Source: Rhizophagus irregularis (taxonomy: Eukaryota > Glomeromycota > Glomeromycetes > Glomerales > Glomeraceae). From it: a stretch of 64,000 nt of DNA. The notes below the pieces were generated by a model. That model had not been told where the DNA came from. It saw nothing but the letters and a program-made list of their open reading frames with translations, and did not search any database. Below are positions 34,501 through 46,448 of this stretch, one piece after another (positions within the stretch are counted from its first letter, which is position 1; each line of letters begins with the position of its first letter). The stretch is from the NCBI RefSeq assembly GCF_026210795.1, contig NC_089429.1:3224001-3288000 (forward strand). The letters run 5' to 3'. The translations under genes were made by a program, and so were the position numbers.

Positions 34501-36923
34501 AAAGAATGTTGTTCAAATTCAAGTGGAGAATAATCTAAGAGAGCTGAAGATTTCAAGACAAAAGGATCTCGTTCATCTCGATTTAAAACAGTGAGTAGAG
34601 GGTTCAAATAAATAACCCAAAGTAAAGGCGAAATGATTTCTCCTTGATCGATACCAACACGTATTCAGTAAGCAGCTGTATCGCCATGACAAGTTAAAAT
34701 TTTGTTGTTACGTCATGTAAAAAGATTCAAAATAAATTGCACTAAAAGTGCAGGAATGTGTAATCTAATTAAAGCTAATTTAAGCATATTCAAATCCATA
34801 GAGTCAAAAGCTTTAGAGATATCTTGAGAAACGATCCATAGTTCCTGATCATCAGAAGAATCATGTTTATGCTGATGGATAATCGCATCAAGCATTTTGA
34901 TAGGAACATCAGTGGAACCACCAGGTAAACCCGCAAAGTTGCCTCCTTGCAGAATTTTACCATCAGCAAGGATATTAGAAAGACGATTAGTGACAACCTT
35001 AACTACACATTTTCGAACCGTTTCCAGAAGAGTAATAGGTCGAGTGTTCTTGAGCTGAGCATCAAAGTCATGAGGTTTAGGAATGGGATAAATCACGGCT
35101 TCACGCCAGTCAGCAGGAATATCACCGCGAGAAAGGCAAGTATTGGCAATTAAAAGAGAGAAATCCAAGGCTTTACCGGACAAATATTTAATCATCTCAT
35201 AAGAAATTTTTGAAGGGCCGGAAGCTTTGTTATTAGGCATGGAGGAGATCACAGCAGACCATTCTTGTAGAGAAATAGGTGCCAATACAGGATCATATAA
35301 AGAAGCGGACACACCAGAGAGGGGAGTGTAAGCTTATTGCCACCGAGCAGAAAATAAAGCAGTGGAAGAATGATGGACCAACGGAGGAGAAACAATAGAT
35401 TGAAAATGGGCAATAGCAGCTTGTTTAATGTCCGAAAGATCCGTCAAAAGAGTAGGAGTAGAGTCCAGGACAACCAGGACGTGGTCAAGAACAATCGAAC
35501 GTTTTTCAACTGATAGAGCAGAGTCTATAAAGGTGCCGAGCGAATTCGAAAAGTGTTCATCACGTAATGCGGTATAGTATTCCACAGAGTCTGTGAGATG
35601 TTGGGCGAATTTAGTAGATAAAAAGGCAGAAACTAAATTCTTCTGCGATCGTAAAAATGATTTAAATGCAGATACAGGAGTTGTGGAATAGGTAGGAACT
35701 GAATAATCAGGAAGCAAGGATGCAAAATTCTCAAGATGGGAAGGTAAAGCAGCAGTCATTTGCGCAATTTGAGTAGGCCGATTGGAACGACGAGTAGTAA
35801 GGCGATATAAAAATCGATCTAAAAACTTGTTAATAGCAATAAGTTTAGTTAATTCAGGAGAGTACGAATGTCGATGTGTGTTGGAGACTTTTTGAAAGGG
35901 TAATGTTTCAATTGCAGCACTAAGTATAGCAGCTTTCAAAGCATGCCACATACGATCAAGAGAAAGAGAAGAGAAATCAAGACGAGAGCTATATTGTCTA
36001 TCTAAATAAACTCCAAGAGAATCATCCACTTCAGCAGTAAAATTATTCCATTGTTCAGTTGAAGTGGAAGTATAAGAGAAAATAGTACGCATTTCTTTTT
36101 TTTGTTTAAGTCGAGATTTAGCCAAAATAGCAAAACAAGAACTGAAATCAAAAATAGTTGTAAGAACTTTGTGATCGGTAAAAGGACGATCCAGAAGATT
36201 AGGACAAGCGACCACTTGCGAAAAAAGAGCAGGAGCAGGAAAACCAGGCGAAGACCAGATATAATCCAGTCGGGAAGAACCATTGGCATAATAAAAAGTG
36301 GGATCAGGACCATTAATAGAAGAATGAGCTTGATGGTCGGTAAAAACCCAAGAAGAAAGTAAACGAAGAAGTTTAAAATGATTGGATGAGTAGTGGGAAT
36401 GAGCGACTTCATCAATGTTGAAATCGCCAAGGATAATTACAAAATAATCATTAGTTCAGGCATGATCGAGCCAAGAAAAAAGTTTGGCAATAAGATCATT
36501 ACAAATAGATTGATGAACAGAACCAGAAGGAGGATAATATAAAGAAATAATAGAAATTTTTGTTTGATGAAAAAAAAGGTCTAATTTAAGAAGACGACCG
36601 TTCCAGGAATCAATTGTTTGAACATGTTTATGAAGGGGATTACGTAATAAAATACCAACACCGTCATGAAGACGAGAAGAAGATGAGCAGGCCCAATAGG
36701 ACCTAAAATGATGTTGGAAATGTTCATTTTTGAAAATAAATTTAGCATTTGAAGGGGAAAGGCGGGTATCATTAATAGATAAAGCTCCAAAAGAAGAATG
36801 AAGAAAAAAATTAAGCAAATGTTGCTGTCGAACCGGAGAACATAAACCATTAACATTAATTTGACCAAATTTGATAAGAGGAGAAGGGTGAGGAGAAAAG
36901 TTATGTATTTTGTTGTCCATCAT
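31569..36923 (-). pseudogene. LINE-B ORF2: endonuclease, reverse transcriptase, RNase H
   Basis: The start is MMDNKIHNFSP at 36923. APE-type endonuclease motifs follow: INVNGLCSP, LGDFNIDE near 36430, SRLDYIWSS and FTDHKVL. The RT has QDISKAFDSMD, GIDQGEIISPLLW and the catalytic FMDDS near 34490. RNase H has YTDGS, LRSEIYAV, YTDCSQL and QADSLAKDAH. Near the end is a zinc-like CPQCN...LWTCPYI motif. The product would perform target-primed reverse transcription. Stops at about 36456, 35334, 34713 and 34665, and frame changes near 34210 and 33615, inactivate it. The last 680 codons (33611-31569) are fully open. It is closely related to LINE-A ORF2. Confidence 0.9.
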
Positions 36924-37766
36924 TACTACACTATGATAAAAGGGTAAGTAGTAAAGGGAAATAATTGGGAGTTAAGAATTATTGGGAGTTCGCGTTATCG
37001 CAAGCAGCCAAGAATTGTTTTTGTTGAGCCATGCCTTGTTGAACTGTTTTAGTGAGTTCGGTAACTGTAGCAGTAAGAGAGGAAAGGCGATCTTGTGGTG
37101 AAGTGGCAGGACCAAGGATCAAACTCATACGGGGAGGGAGAGGAATATGCGATTGAGCAGTGAAATTGGGGCCATTTGGTGGCGAAGCTGGAGAACTAAA
37201 ATCCATGAGATTGTCACTAAGACGTCTAGGATCAGAGGATTCAGCATTATCCCATCCTTGATTCATAGGCTCTGGTACAGGAACAAGGGGAGTCTGAGGA
37301 TGCGGGATTTTGGAGATAAGAGGAGGAGAAGAAGAATGTTGATCTTCCAACCATTTGACATGATGTTGAAGTTGGGCAAATTCTGTAGTGAGGTGAGTAA
37401 TCTCTTCAAGTATAATAGTGATTTGTTCAGTAATATATTGCCAATCCATCAAAGGCGGAACATCCATTGCAGCAATGTCGTGATCCAAATCCGATTGAGA
37501 AGAACGATGAGGATGACGACGATTATTAGGATGAGAGCGTGAACGTGAAGATCTAGGGCGAGATTTGGATCGGGAAGGAACTCTTCTACCAGCGGTATCA
37601 GCATAAGAGCTGTGTTCTGAATTAGCAGGACGCGCAAAACGATTATGACGTTTAGCGGGGTGGGAAGGAGGTAAGTGTTTGTTGTATAATTCACGCAATT
37701 TATCATTGCTAGACCATGGACGAGAAGGACGTTGCGGAGCACGTGATGAAGCACATTTGTCCGGAT

Positions 37767-38863
37767 TAGAGCTCCGCACGGGTCAGGTCAGGTCGAGTAA
37801 TTTGTCTGATCCAAACCGAAAAATTTTTATCAGGTCGGGTCGGGTCGGGTAACCTGCTCTGACCCGACCTGACCCGTCTGACCTGAAAGTATTCAGGTCA
37901 TTTTTCTATAAAATAATATGAAAAAACGCTGTTTTGGCGATTTTTTTCATAAAAGAAGTGGGGAAAAATGCCGTTTCGGCATTTTTCCATTAAATAATAT
38001 GAAAAAACGCTGCTTTGGCGATTTTTTTTATAAAAGAAGTGAAAAAAATGCCGTTTTGGCATTTTTACATAAAATAATATGAAAAAATGCCGTTTTGGCG
38101 ATTTTTTTCATAAAAGAAGTGAAAAAAAATGCCAAAACGGCATTTTTCCATAAGATAAATGAAAAAATGCCACTTTGGCGATTGTTTCATAAAAGAAGTG
38201 AAAAAAATGCCGCTTTGGCAATTTTTTTCATAAAAGAAGTGGAAAAAAATGCTGTTTGGGCATTTTTCCATTAAATAATATGAAAAAACGCCGTTTTGGC
38301 GATTTTTTTCATAAAAGAAGTGGGAAAAAATGCCGAAATGGCATTTTTCCATAAAATAATATGAAAAAAGCCGCTTTGGCAATTTTTTTCATAAAAGAAG
38401 TGAAAAAAAATGCCAAACCGGCATTTTTCCATAAAATAATATGAAAAAACGCCGTTTTGGCGATTTTTTTTCATAAAAGAAGTGAAAAAAAATGCCGAAA
38501 CAGCATTTTTCCATAAAATAATATGAAAAAACGCCATTTTGGCGATTTTTTTCATAAAAGAAGTGAAAAAAATGCTGAAACGGCATTTTTCCATAAAATA
38601 AAATGAAAAACGCCATTTTGGCGTATTTGTTTATAAAAAACAATGCTGAAACGGCGTTTTTTTCATAAGGTAACATGAAAAAACACCATTTCAGAGTATA
38701 AACATTTTTTTTGAGCTAAAGTATTCGGGTTAACAGGTCAATCGGGTCAGGTCAAACCTGTAACCCGACCTGATACCGGGTCACGAATTTGACAACCTGA
38801 CCTGAATATTTTGGGTCAATCCGACGGGTCACCTGAATTGACTCTTACCCGTGCGGAGCTCTA
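37767..38863. mobile_element. 1.1 kb hAT-like element with internal minisatellite
   Basis: Ends tagagctccgcacgggtcag and inverse (right end gacccgtgcggagctcta, with a short difference) are flanked by gtccggat and gtccagat, an 8-bp duplication with one mismatch. Subterminal caggtcaggt and gggtcgggt repeats are typical of Ac-like hAT ends. It sits within the LINE-B ORF1 knuckle region. No transposase is present. Confidence 0.83.
37915..38690. repeat. Minisatellite of ~40- and 80-bp units inside the hAT-like element
   Basis: Alternating units contain cataaaagaagtgaaaaaaa, tgccgaaacggcatttttcc, ataaaataatatgaaaaaa and cgccgttttggcg. The unit cores gccgttttggc and gccgaaacggc are short inverted pairs, so the array can form many small hairpins. 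Long reading frames across it are repeat artefacts. Confidence 0.85.
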
Positions 38864-39340
38864 GTCCAGATTACAACCAGGGCGACCACAACGATGACAA
38901 AGAGAGGAGACTTCGGTAGGTTCATGCCAAGTAAGGCCAGTAGATTTGAGAGCACAAGTGATCCCCATAGCCGATTCTTTAGTAGCAGCAGAGGAGAAGT
39001 GTACATAGGCATAAGGTTTGGCCCTATAAAAAATATGTATACGGTTTTTATACTGTATATACGTATTTTTGATACAGTTTGCATTTTTACATACGGCATA
39101 TCAGTATAATGTATACTGTTCGCAAAATGTGCTTAGTAAAAAATACAATAAAGTATACGGTAAACATACTGTGTGATACAGTATATTAAATTCATACGTC
39201 TATAACGTATATCATTTCTACTGTATATCAGTATTTTGTATACGGTTCACAAAAATATTGTAAATAAAGGATACGGTATACGTATTATTCTACAGTATAT
39301 TAAAATTCATACGTTTATAACGTATTTTCTACAGATATAC

Positions 39341-41084
39341 ACAGGTCAAATAAATAAAAATTAGATTTTTGCCCTTTTTAATATGGCTGTCTGATTTTTT
39401 GGCAATTTTAATATAATATTTCCGATTTTAATAATATTTCTGATTTTTAACATGAAATTGCCGATTTTTGGTTATTTGTAATAGGATTTTTCGATTTTAA
39501 TATATAACATGTGATTATGTATTACGGTTTAATATTTATTTATTAACTTAGATTTTTTTTTTTTATTTCAGTTATAATTATTTTTTTGCCTTAAAAACTT
39601 TACTAAAATACTTTTTAAATACTTTATAAAATAGAATTAAAATATTTTTTTTCTTAAATATAAATACATTTAAATTAAATAACTCATAATTTAAAATATA
39701 AACAAATATTATATTTTTTTTATATATATTTCAAAGTATGGTTTGAGCATTTTGGCTGAAGTAAATCTTATTCTTTTAATTAAAAGTAGTTTAGTAAGTT
39801 TAAAACTGTTAAGATCATAAAAGTACAGTTAATATTTTTGGAATTATTTACATTTTTTATATTATACAATAGTATTAAGTTACAAATTTTTTTACCTTCA
39901 GAGCGTATTTTGAGATCTTTAGCCAAAGTAAATCAACTTCTTATATTAATTGTAAGTTGTTCGGCAGGTTAAAATCTACTTGGATATTAATTTTCACGAA
40001 GGTACAGTTAATACTTGATGAGTTATTTACAATTTTCACAACAGTACTTATTCACGACTTTTATTTTTTTCATTTTGTCACTTCAGAGCGTATTTTGAGC
40101 ACTTTATCCAAAGTAAACCAACTTCTTATATTAATTGAAAGTTGTTTAGCATGTCAAAATCTACTTGAATATTAATTTTCACGAGGGTACAGTTAATACT
40201 TGATGAGTTATTCACGATTTTCACAATGGTACTCATTTACGAATTTTATTTTTTTCCGTTTTGTCACTTCAGAGCGTATTTTGAGCACTTTAGTCAAAGC
40301 AAATCGACTTCTTTTATTAATTGAAAGTTGTTTAGCATGTCAAAATCTACTTGAATATTAATTTTCACGAAGGTACAGTTAATACTTGATGAGTTATTCA
40401 CGATTTTCACAATGGTACTCATTTACGAATTTTATTTTTTTCCGTTTTGTCACTTCAGAGCGTATTTTGAGCACTTTAGTCAAAGTAAATCGACTTCCTT
40501 TATTAATTGAAAGTTGTTCAGCAGGTCAAAATCTACTTGGATATTAATTTTTACGAAGGTACAGTTAATACTTGATGAGTTATTCACGATTTTCACAACG
40601 GTACTCATTTACGAATTTTATTTTTTCCATTTTGTTACTTCAGAGCGTATTTTAAGCACTTTAGCCAAAGTAAATCGACTTCTTTTATTAATTAAAAATT
40701 GTTCAGCAGCTTAGAATCTACTTGAATATTTATTTTAATGAAGGCACAGTTAATATTTGTGGAGTTATTAATTTTTTATAATTGTGCGTATTGCATTAAA
40801 TTACAAGTAAATTTATATTCTTAATGTATTTTGTTTAAAATTAATTAATTATTTATTTAAGATTAGTTTTTTATTTAATATTGCTTAATAAAATATTTTT
40901 TAAATTTTAATTCAATATTACAATATAATTTTTTATAAAAATATATATTTCATAATGTATATACAATTTTTTTGTATAGTGAAAAAACTGAAAAATGTGG
41001 TTAAGAATTGGTAATACGGCTGTAAAAAGTCACAAATCGGACAAATATAGCTAAAATCAGCCAATTTTTATTTATTTGACGTGT
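39341..41084. mobile_element. Inner TIR-bounded segment holding satellite units
   Basis: Left edge acaggtcaaataaataaaaa and right edge inverse acacgtcaaataaataaaaa form a ~22-bp inverted pair inside the larger element. Flanks (agatatac and gatagagt) do not give a clear duplication. The centre holds the satellite at 39880-40740. Confidence 0.55.
39880..40740. repeat. Satellite array, ~4.5 units of about 180 bp (reverse orientation)
   Basis: Units contain cttcagagcgtattttgagc, ctttagtcaaagtaaatcga, ttaattgaaagttgttcagc and aatctacttggatattaatt. They are the reverse complement of the 27.7 kb satellite with moderate divergence. Short reading frames at 39957 and 40514 are repeats of the same unit and not genes. 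Confidence 0.85.
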
Positions 41085-41157
41085 GATAGAGTAAGTTTTT
41101 CTACACTTTAAAGCATCAAACAATACTAGTATCTGCTAATATGTACTACCCAAAAAC

Positions 41158-41400
41158 TAGAGGTAGGGTCCGGTCATCCGTTCAATCCGTTATTTCATCC
41201 GATCACGTGATGTAGATCACGGGTATGTAGATCATATCCTTTTAGGCGATACCCGTTCCACAAAAATATTTTTCTAAAAATCGATCTTACCGATTTTGGA
41301 AATTAGTGTAACATTCGACCTAAAAAAGGAAATGATCGACACAAATCACGTGATTTGACCGGATGACCGGATTTACGTTTTTCACCGGAGCCTACCTCTA
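41158..41400. mobile_element. 243-bp hAT-like MITE with tagaggtagg ends
   Basis: Ends tagaggtagggtccggtcat and inverse tagaggtaggctccggtgaa are flanked by a perfect 8-bp duplication ccaaaaac (41150-41157, 41401-41408). The interior includes cacgtgat motifs on both sides (gatcacgtgatgtagatcac). Non-coding. Confidence 0.87.
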
Positions 41401-41479
41401 CCAAAAACTCACTGATGTAAAATCACAATTATTAAAAAATTCACAAGAATTTTTGTTAATACTGTTTAATTTTTAAGTT

Positions 41480-41880
41480 CAAAGTCCGATTGATAATACT
41501 AAATTCAAAACTCAATTATAAATCATTTTTATAAATTATAATTTAAAAATTAAGCAGTATTAAGGAAAATTCTCATGAATTTTTCTTAATACTACTTAAT
41601 ACTAATTTAACTAATTTAGTATTAAGGTTTTAATTTAAAAATTAAGCAGTATCAAGGAAAATTCTTGCGAATTTTTCTTAATACTGCTTAATTCTAATTT
41701 AACTAATTTAGTATTAAGGTTTTAATTTAAAAATTAAGCAGTATCAAGGAAAATTCTTGCGAATTTTTCTTAATACTGCTTAATTCTAATTTAACTAATT
41801 TAGTATTAAAGCTTTAATTTAAAAATTAAGCAGTATCAAGGAAAATTCTTGCGAATTTTTCTTAATACTGCTTATATCTG
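41480..41880. repeat. Tandem repeat of ~116-bp units with ttaagcagtatcaaggaaaa core
   Basis: Three to four units alternate ttaagcagtatcaaggaaaa, ttcttgcgaatttttcttaa, tactgcttaattctaattta and actaatttagtattaa. Each unit holds an inverted pair (ttaagcagtat / atactgcttaa), so it can form a hairpin. Further units lie at 42980-43215. Confidence 0.8.
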
Positions 41881-44100
41881 CCAATTCGTGAAATTAGCCA
41901 AACATAAAGATTTGCACATTTTAACAAGAATTATGTTTCACAAGCTTAAATTGTATGTGTTACATAATCAGATGATCTAAATCTATCAAAAAATAAAAAA
42001 AAATTTTTTAACGTTTATTCAAAAATAACAATGGCAACTACTTTCTTTTACAATCACTTTTCAATCACTTTTCAATCAGATTTTTGTTAGGTGACTTAGA
42101 AAAGTTTATAGGCATATATAGCAGGTTTTTTTTAATCAGTAAGTAAGAAAACAAATATTAATAATTTTTATTAATAAGAAAAATCTTTTTTCATTTATTT
42201 TTAACCTTATTTCCTTTTTTTTTTTAGTAAAAATATATACAAAATAAAAATGTGAGTTATGATTTAGAGTTTTTGAGATGTTTTTTTTTGTTTTTTACTA
42301 TACTAATTTTATTCTACTTGTTAATTACTTTTTAAAATTGATTTTATTAATTTATTCAATTTAAAACAGAAATGGCAAATAAAAACTTGTTAAGTAAAGT
42401 AAAAAGAGCCCAATAATACCTGTAAAGATCATCTTTTGGTAAGAATTATAATTTTAAAAATTTTTGTGTCAGAGTTTTATTCAATTAACAAAATCGTTAA
42501 TATCTCGGCGTACATGTATGCTAAACACATATATTTATATTCATATGAAAGCCCAGAATCTACTCTACCTGAACGAAAAAAGATTATTCAAATCGAATTA
42601 CTAGATGTGAAGATATTAGCGATCAAAGTCAAAGGTTAAAAATAAATATATTGAACGTAATTATTCAGCAACTTGTGATCCAATTCATGTGATATTTGGT
42701 TTATGGATAGCTCTTGATTACCTCTTTCTAATGAATATAAATTCATTCATCTAGCACACATACACGTTAAGTTATTCAATATTTTGTCATGACAATTATA
42801 TTTAAATTTTTTAATTTTAATGATATTATTAAAAAAATCAAAAAATAATATAATCAAATCAATTTTATTTATATCAGCGGTGTGAATCTATCATTTTCAT
42901 GTAAGTTGTATTAGCATTTTCTTAATAAAGTTAGTTTTTTGAATATAAAAACTTAATTCCATAAATCAGTCCATATGTTAATTCTAATTTAACTAATTTA
43001 GTAGTATTAAGGCTTTAATTTAAAAATTAAGCAGTATCAAGGAAAATTCTTGCGAATTTTTCTTAATACTGCTTAATTCTAATTTAACTAATTTAATATT
43101 AAAGCTTTAATTTAAAAATTAAGCAGTATCAAAGAAAATTCTCAAATTTTTCTTAATTCTAATTTAGCTAATTTAGTATTAAGGCTTTAATTTAAAAATT
43201 AAGAAAAATTTTTACAAATTTTCTTATTAAAAAAAAGAACTTTTAAATTACTAATTAAACTTTAAAAACAATCTGTATGATTTAAATTTTAAAAAAATAC
43301 TTCTGCTTTTTAATTTTCGCATTTCTACATTTAACCAATTAAAATTCAGCTGATCGCCGATCACATGCATTAATAACACGTTATTGTTTATTTTTTGTTT
43401 ATTTTTTCAAAAATATTCTTTTCTCTTCTTTTTTTTAGAAAAAAAAGACAATAAAAATGAATACCAAAATTATTTTAACATATAATAATAAAAATTAAAT
43501 AAAAAACTTATTTTGATAATATATAATATATATATTTGTACCAAACTACTAATTATACAAAAAGTGATATGCACGTATATCAATTAACAATTACTTTCAC
43601 TAATATCTCTCTGGAATTGTAATGGTGAATTTTAACAATATTAATTAAACAACTATATGTACACCGTTTTATGTTTTTATTTTTATATTAATATTATATG
43701 TTAACATATATTAATTATATTTTTTTTTTACTTTTATGTATTTTATTTAATTTTTTTAATATATTACTAACATTACTTCTATCGTTTTATTACTTTTTTA
43801 TATCTAACTAATATATTAATAATATTACTAACTTTTTATTATTTTTTTTTACTAACCTTTTATTATTCCTTTTTTATATTTAAAATAATGATAATATTAC
43901 TAATTAAATTTCTTTTTTTTTTGTTTATATTTTGCTAATATTATTTTTTTTACAAATAGTATATTATTTTATACTAGTTTTTTATTTATATTATTTATAA
44001 AAAAATATTTGTATATTTAATATTATTTAATAAAAATTTTATTGATTATAAATGCATTTTAAATTCTGTTTGCAAATATAAAATATACGATTTAATTGAA
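41881..44100. other. AT-rich non-coding interior of the 5.4 kb element
   Basis: Apart from the repeat units at 42980-43215, I see no coding feature. A segment at 42500-42620 resembles the atctcggcat/gaaagccc/agatattta module at 63050-63220. Small reading frames here lack any recognisable motif. Confidence 0.5.
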
Positions 44101-46448
44101 TAATATATACTATTTATCAGTACAAAATATGCAGTTTAAACTGGAAAAAAGTACTGTTTATCAGTATAAAATATACAGTTTATCCTGGAAAAGTATACTG
44201 TTCGCATTATAAAATATAAAACAATATACTGTTTATTGGTATAAAACATACGGTTTTTCTACTGTTTACAAGTATAAAACATACGGGTGAAACTGGAAAA
44301 ATATACTGTATGCAAACCGTATATATGATACGGTGTGCAGAATACCGAATATATACAGTATGTGAAAATACTGTAATTATACGGTAATAATACTATAAAT
44401 ATACTGTTCGCAAAATACGAAAATACAGTATACTAACCGTATATATATTTTTTATAGGGTGGGATTGTAAGAGTTGTAGGAGAAAGGGATGTTAACGCTT
44501 TTAGCGGAAACTTCTTCGGCAATTTCAGAAAGGTCAGCGGCAACAGAACCGCGTAGCGCCAGCAAGTGCAACATGAGCGCGTTTGACAGCGCGTTGATCA
44601 GGTGAATGAGAAGCAGGACAGACGCGTAAGCAGTATCCAGTACAAAGTACAGCCCACGTGTTTTCAAATTGATCCATGGAGGCGGCGGAGTCAAAAACTA
44701 TATACGCAGTGTGATAAAGTTTTGAAAGACGCGTGCGGCAGTGGGTAACAATACCATAACGGGAGAATGTGCCCCTTAATTGTGCATCGGTGACAAAGAG
44801 AGGGATGTCGGTAACTACCAGGGTACAAAGCTGTTCATCTGCCTTTTTAGCAGATGGGTCATGCTCGTGGAACTGTAGATCATGCAGGGAGGCGATAGGC
44901 GTAGCGATAGCTTTTTCCATATCAGGTTTGGAACGAAAGTAGACAACGATAAGTTTATTATCGCCTGATCCTTGAGTGGTAGCTTTACTACCATAAGAGG
45001 AAAAAGAGGAGAATTCTTGGTCGGTCGCGTCGCAAGCTTCGTGATTGGTTTTGAAGTGGGTCAAAATTCTTCAATAGTAGAGGGCGCAGCCGCAGCGCCC
45101 GCCGAAGGGGGAAGATTGTATAGCGGCAGTAGACGTGTCAGGAGACGCAGCGCGTTCGAGGTTCAGGAGGTGAAATTTCCACAGATTTTCCTTTATCTGC
45201 AGAGTTAGAAGGGGAATGTTGAGTCGTCATGGGAAGTACGAGTCGGGGAGGCGAAGGGGACGCGTTGGTGTCAACGAGAGGGGGAGACAAAGTTGAAGTA
45301 TTTTCCTGAGGAGCAGGAGGAGTCAAAATATTGTCTTGGTCCATAACAGGTTCAGAAGAAACCCGTGTGCGTTTTGCAAAGTTGTCGGTCAAAGGTTGCG
45401 AAGTAGGACCAGGAGTAGAAGCAGAAGAACCTTGACCTTGAACGTTGCCAGAAGGAGGACTCTGGGCAGGACGTTTTGGAGCAGAAGTACCAGAAGCTTT
45501 ATTATTTCGTCTGTTAGTCATAGCTAAAAGTAGAAGGGAGAACTAAAATATGTAATAGTTAGTAGTAACGCAAAGTAAATAATAAAAATACTTCAAAAAA
45601 ATCTTTTTTATTTTTTGTCGCAATATTGTCATGAAGGCAGTTTTATCCTTTTCCTTTGCTAATGTTTACGGCCAGACCACCCATTGCCTCTTATGAGACT
45701 AATCTCGGGTCATGTCCTATCATCTTCAATAGGCAACCATTATACCGAGACTTAATTCCTCAGGTAACAGCACCACTATAGAAGACATCCCCCATCGGGC
45801 CATTATAGGCTGATCGGAAGCTAGCGAGACACGCCGCCTACTTATCCTATACCCATTGCCCATTGCATACTGATACTCAATTTATTTAACGACCTTTAGA
45901 GAGCATCTACTTTCATGGAGGACTTTCGACAGGTAACATCAACCATCTAGTACCCTTCCATACCACCATTTTAGGTACTAAGTCTCACTCAAAGGCCACT
46001 ACAGCCCGCGATTACCTAGCACCGATAGTACAGTTGTTTACCCCAAGTGGTATACTTTGTAGTGACCACTCGGATAGAAGTAGCAGGCTTCTGTCCAGGA
46101 TCACCCCTTATGGTGGGTATCAACCACCAGGGATCACCAACCAGGACCCAAGAAGTGGGGAATCGAACCCCATAAGGGGCGTGCCAGAAATCAGCTGATT
46201 TCACTCAATTAGTAAGGCTAACCCTCCCACCCCCACCTGATCATTTAATCGATCATTTTGATTGGCTAAAACATTTTATATATAAGATTATAATTTCGCT
46301 TTACATCTGACTATCCGATCATTGGTTGAAAAATTTAATAATAGATATTGATTTTACATTGTTTAAAAAAAATTTTAATGATAAATAAAAAATCTTTACT
46401 ATCTATTTTCAAATAAAGTATAAATACATAAAAAAAAAAAAATAAATC

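Larger units (their letters stand above)
39022..44459. mobile_element. 5.4 kb TIR element with CCCTATAAAAAATAT ends and TGG target duplication
   Basis: Ends ccctataaaaaatatgtata and inverse (ccctataaaaaatatatata) are flanked by the triplet tgg on both sides (39019-39021, 44460-44462). Removing the element and one triplet restores the ORF1 codons SYNPKPYAY, matching the LINE-A SYKPKPYVY. Both ends carry dense actgtata/tatacggt subterminal repeats (39040-39310, 44100-44440). No transposase ORF is visible. The interior hosts a satellite-bearing segment (39341-41084), a MITE (41158-41400) and two tandem arrays. A 3-bp duplication with C-rich ends is compatible with CMC/EnSpm-like or Harbinger-like elements; I cannot decide. 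Confidence 0.8.
36979..45521 (-). pseudogene. LINE-B ORF1: RRM/zinc-knuckle protein in four pieces
   Basis: The minus strand starts MTNRRNNKASGTSAPKRP at 45521. A Pro/Ser-rich N-terminus runs to about 45138; a frame change near 45130 follows. An RRM-like fold lies at 45064-44540 (VVTDIPLFVTDAQLRGTFSRYG). It breaks at the 39022-44459 insertion, resumes at 39018 (KPYAYVHFSSAATKES and the knuckle CHRCGRPGC), and breaks again at 38864 for the hAT-like insertion. It resumes at 37758 with an Arg/Ser-rich region and a predicted coiled coil, and ends at 36979. The reading across both insertions matches LINE-A ORF1 once the duplicated bases are removed. Confidence 0.82.
31287..45638 (-). mobile_element. 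LINE-B: non-LTR retrotransposon interrupted by two DNA elements
   Basis: ORF1 (45521 to 36979) and ORF2 (36923 to 31569) lie on the minus strand. The 3' end is ataaaagataaagtcataag then actgtttg at 31287, the same as LINE-A. The 5' end lies close to 45638. It is flanked by agttttatccttttcc (31267-31282 and 45639-45654). Insertions at 37767-38863 and 39022-44459 account for about 6.5 kb. A SINE lies directly on each side, in the same orientation. Confidence 0.85.

Noticed and set aside
38065-38676. Phe/Lys-rich minus-strand proteins of about 100 residues
   Set aside because: They are translations of the hAT-borne minisatellite and shift frame with each unit.
39957-40714. Two similar small proteins (MFGRLKSTWILIF and MFSRSKSTWILIF)
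   Set aside because: Both are the same satellite unit translated twice; their similarity is due to tandem repetition.
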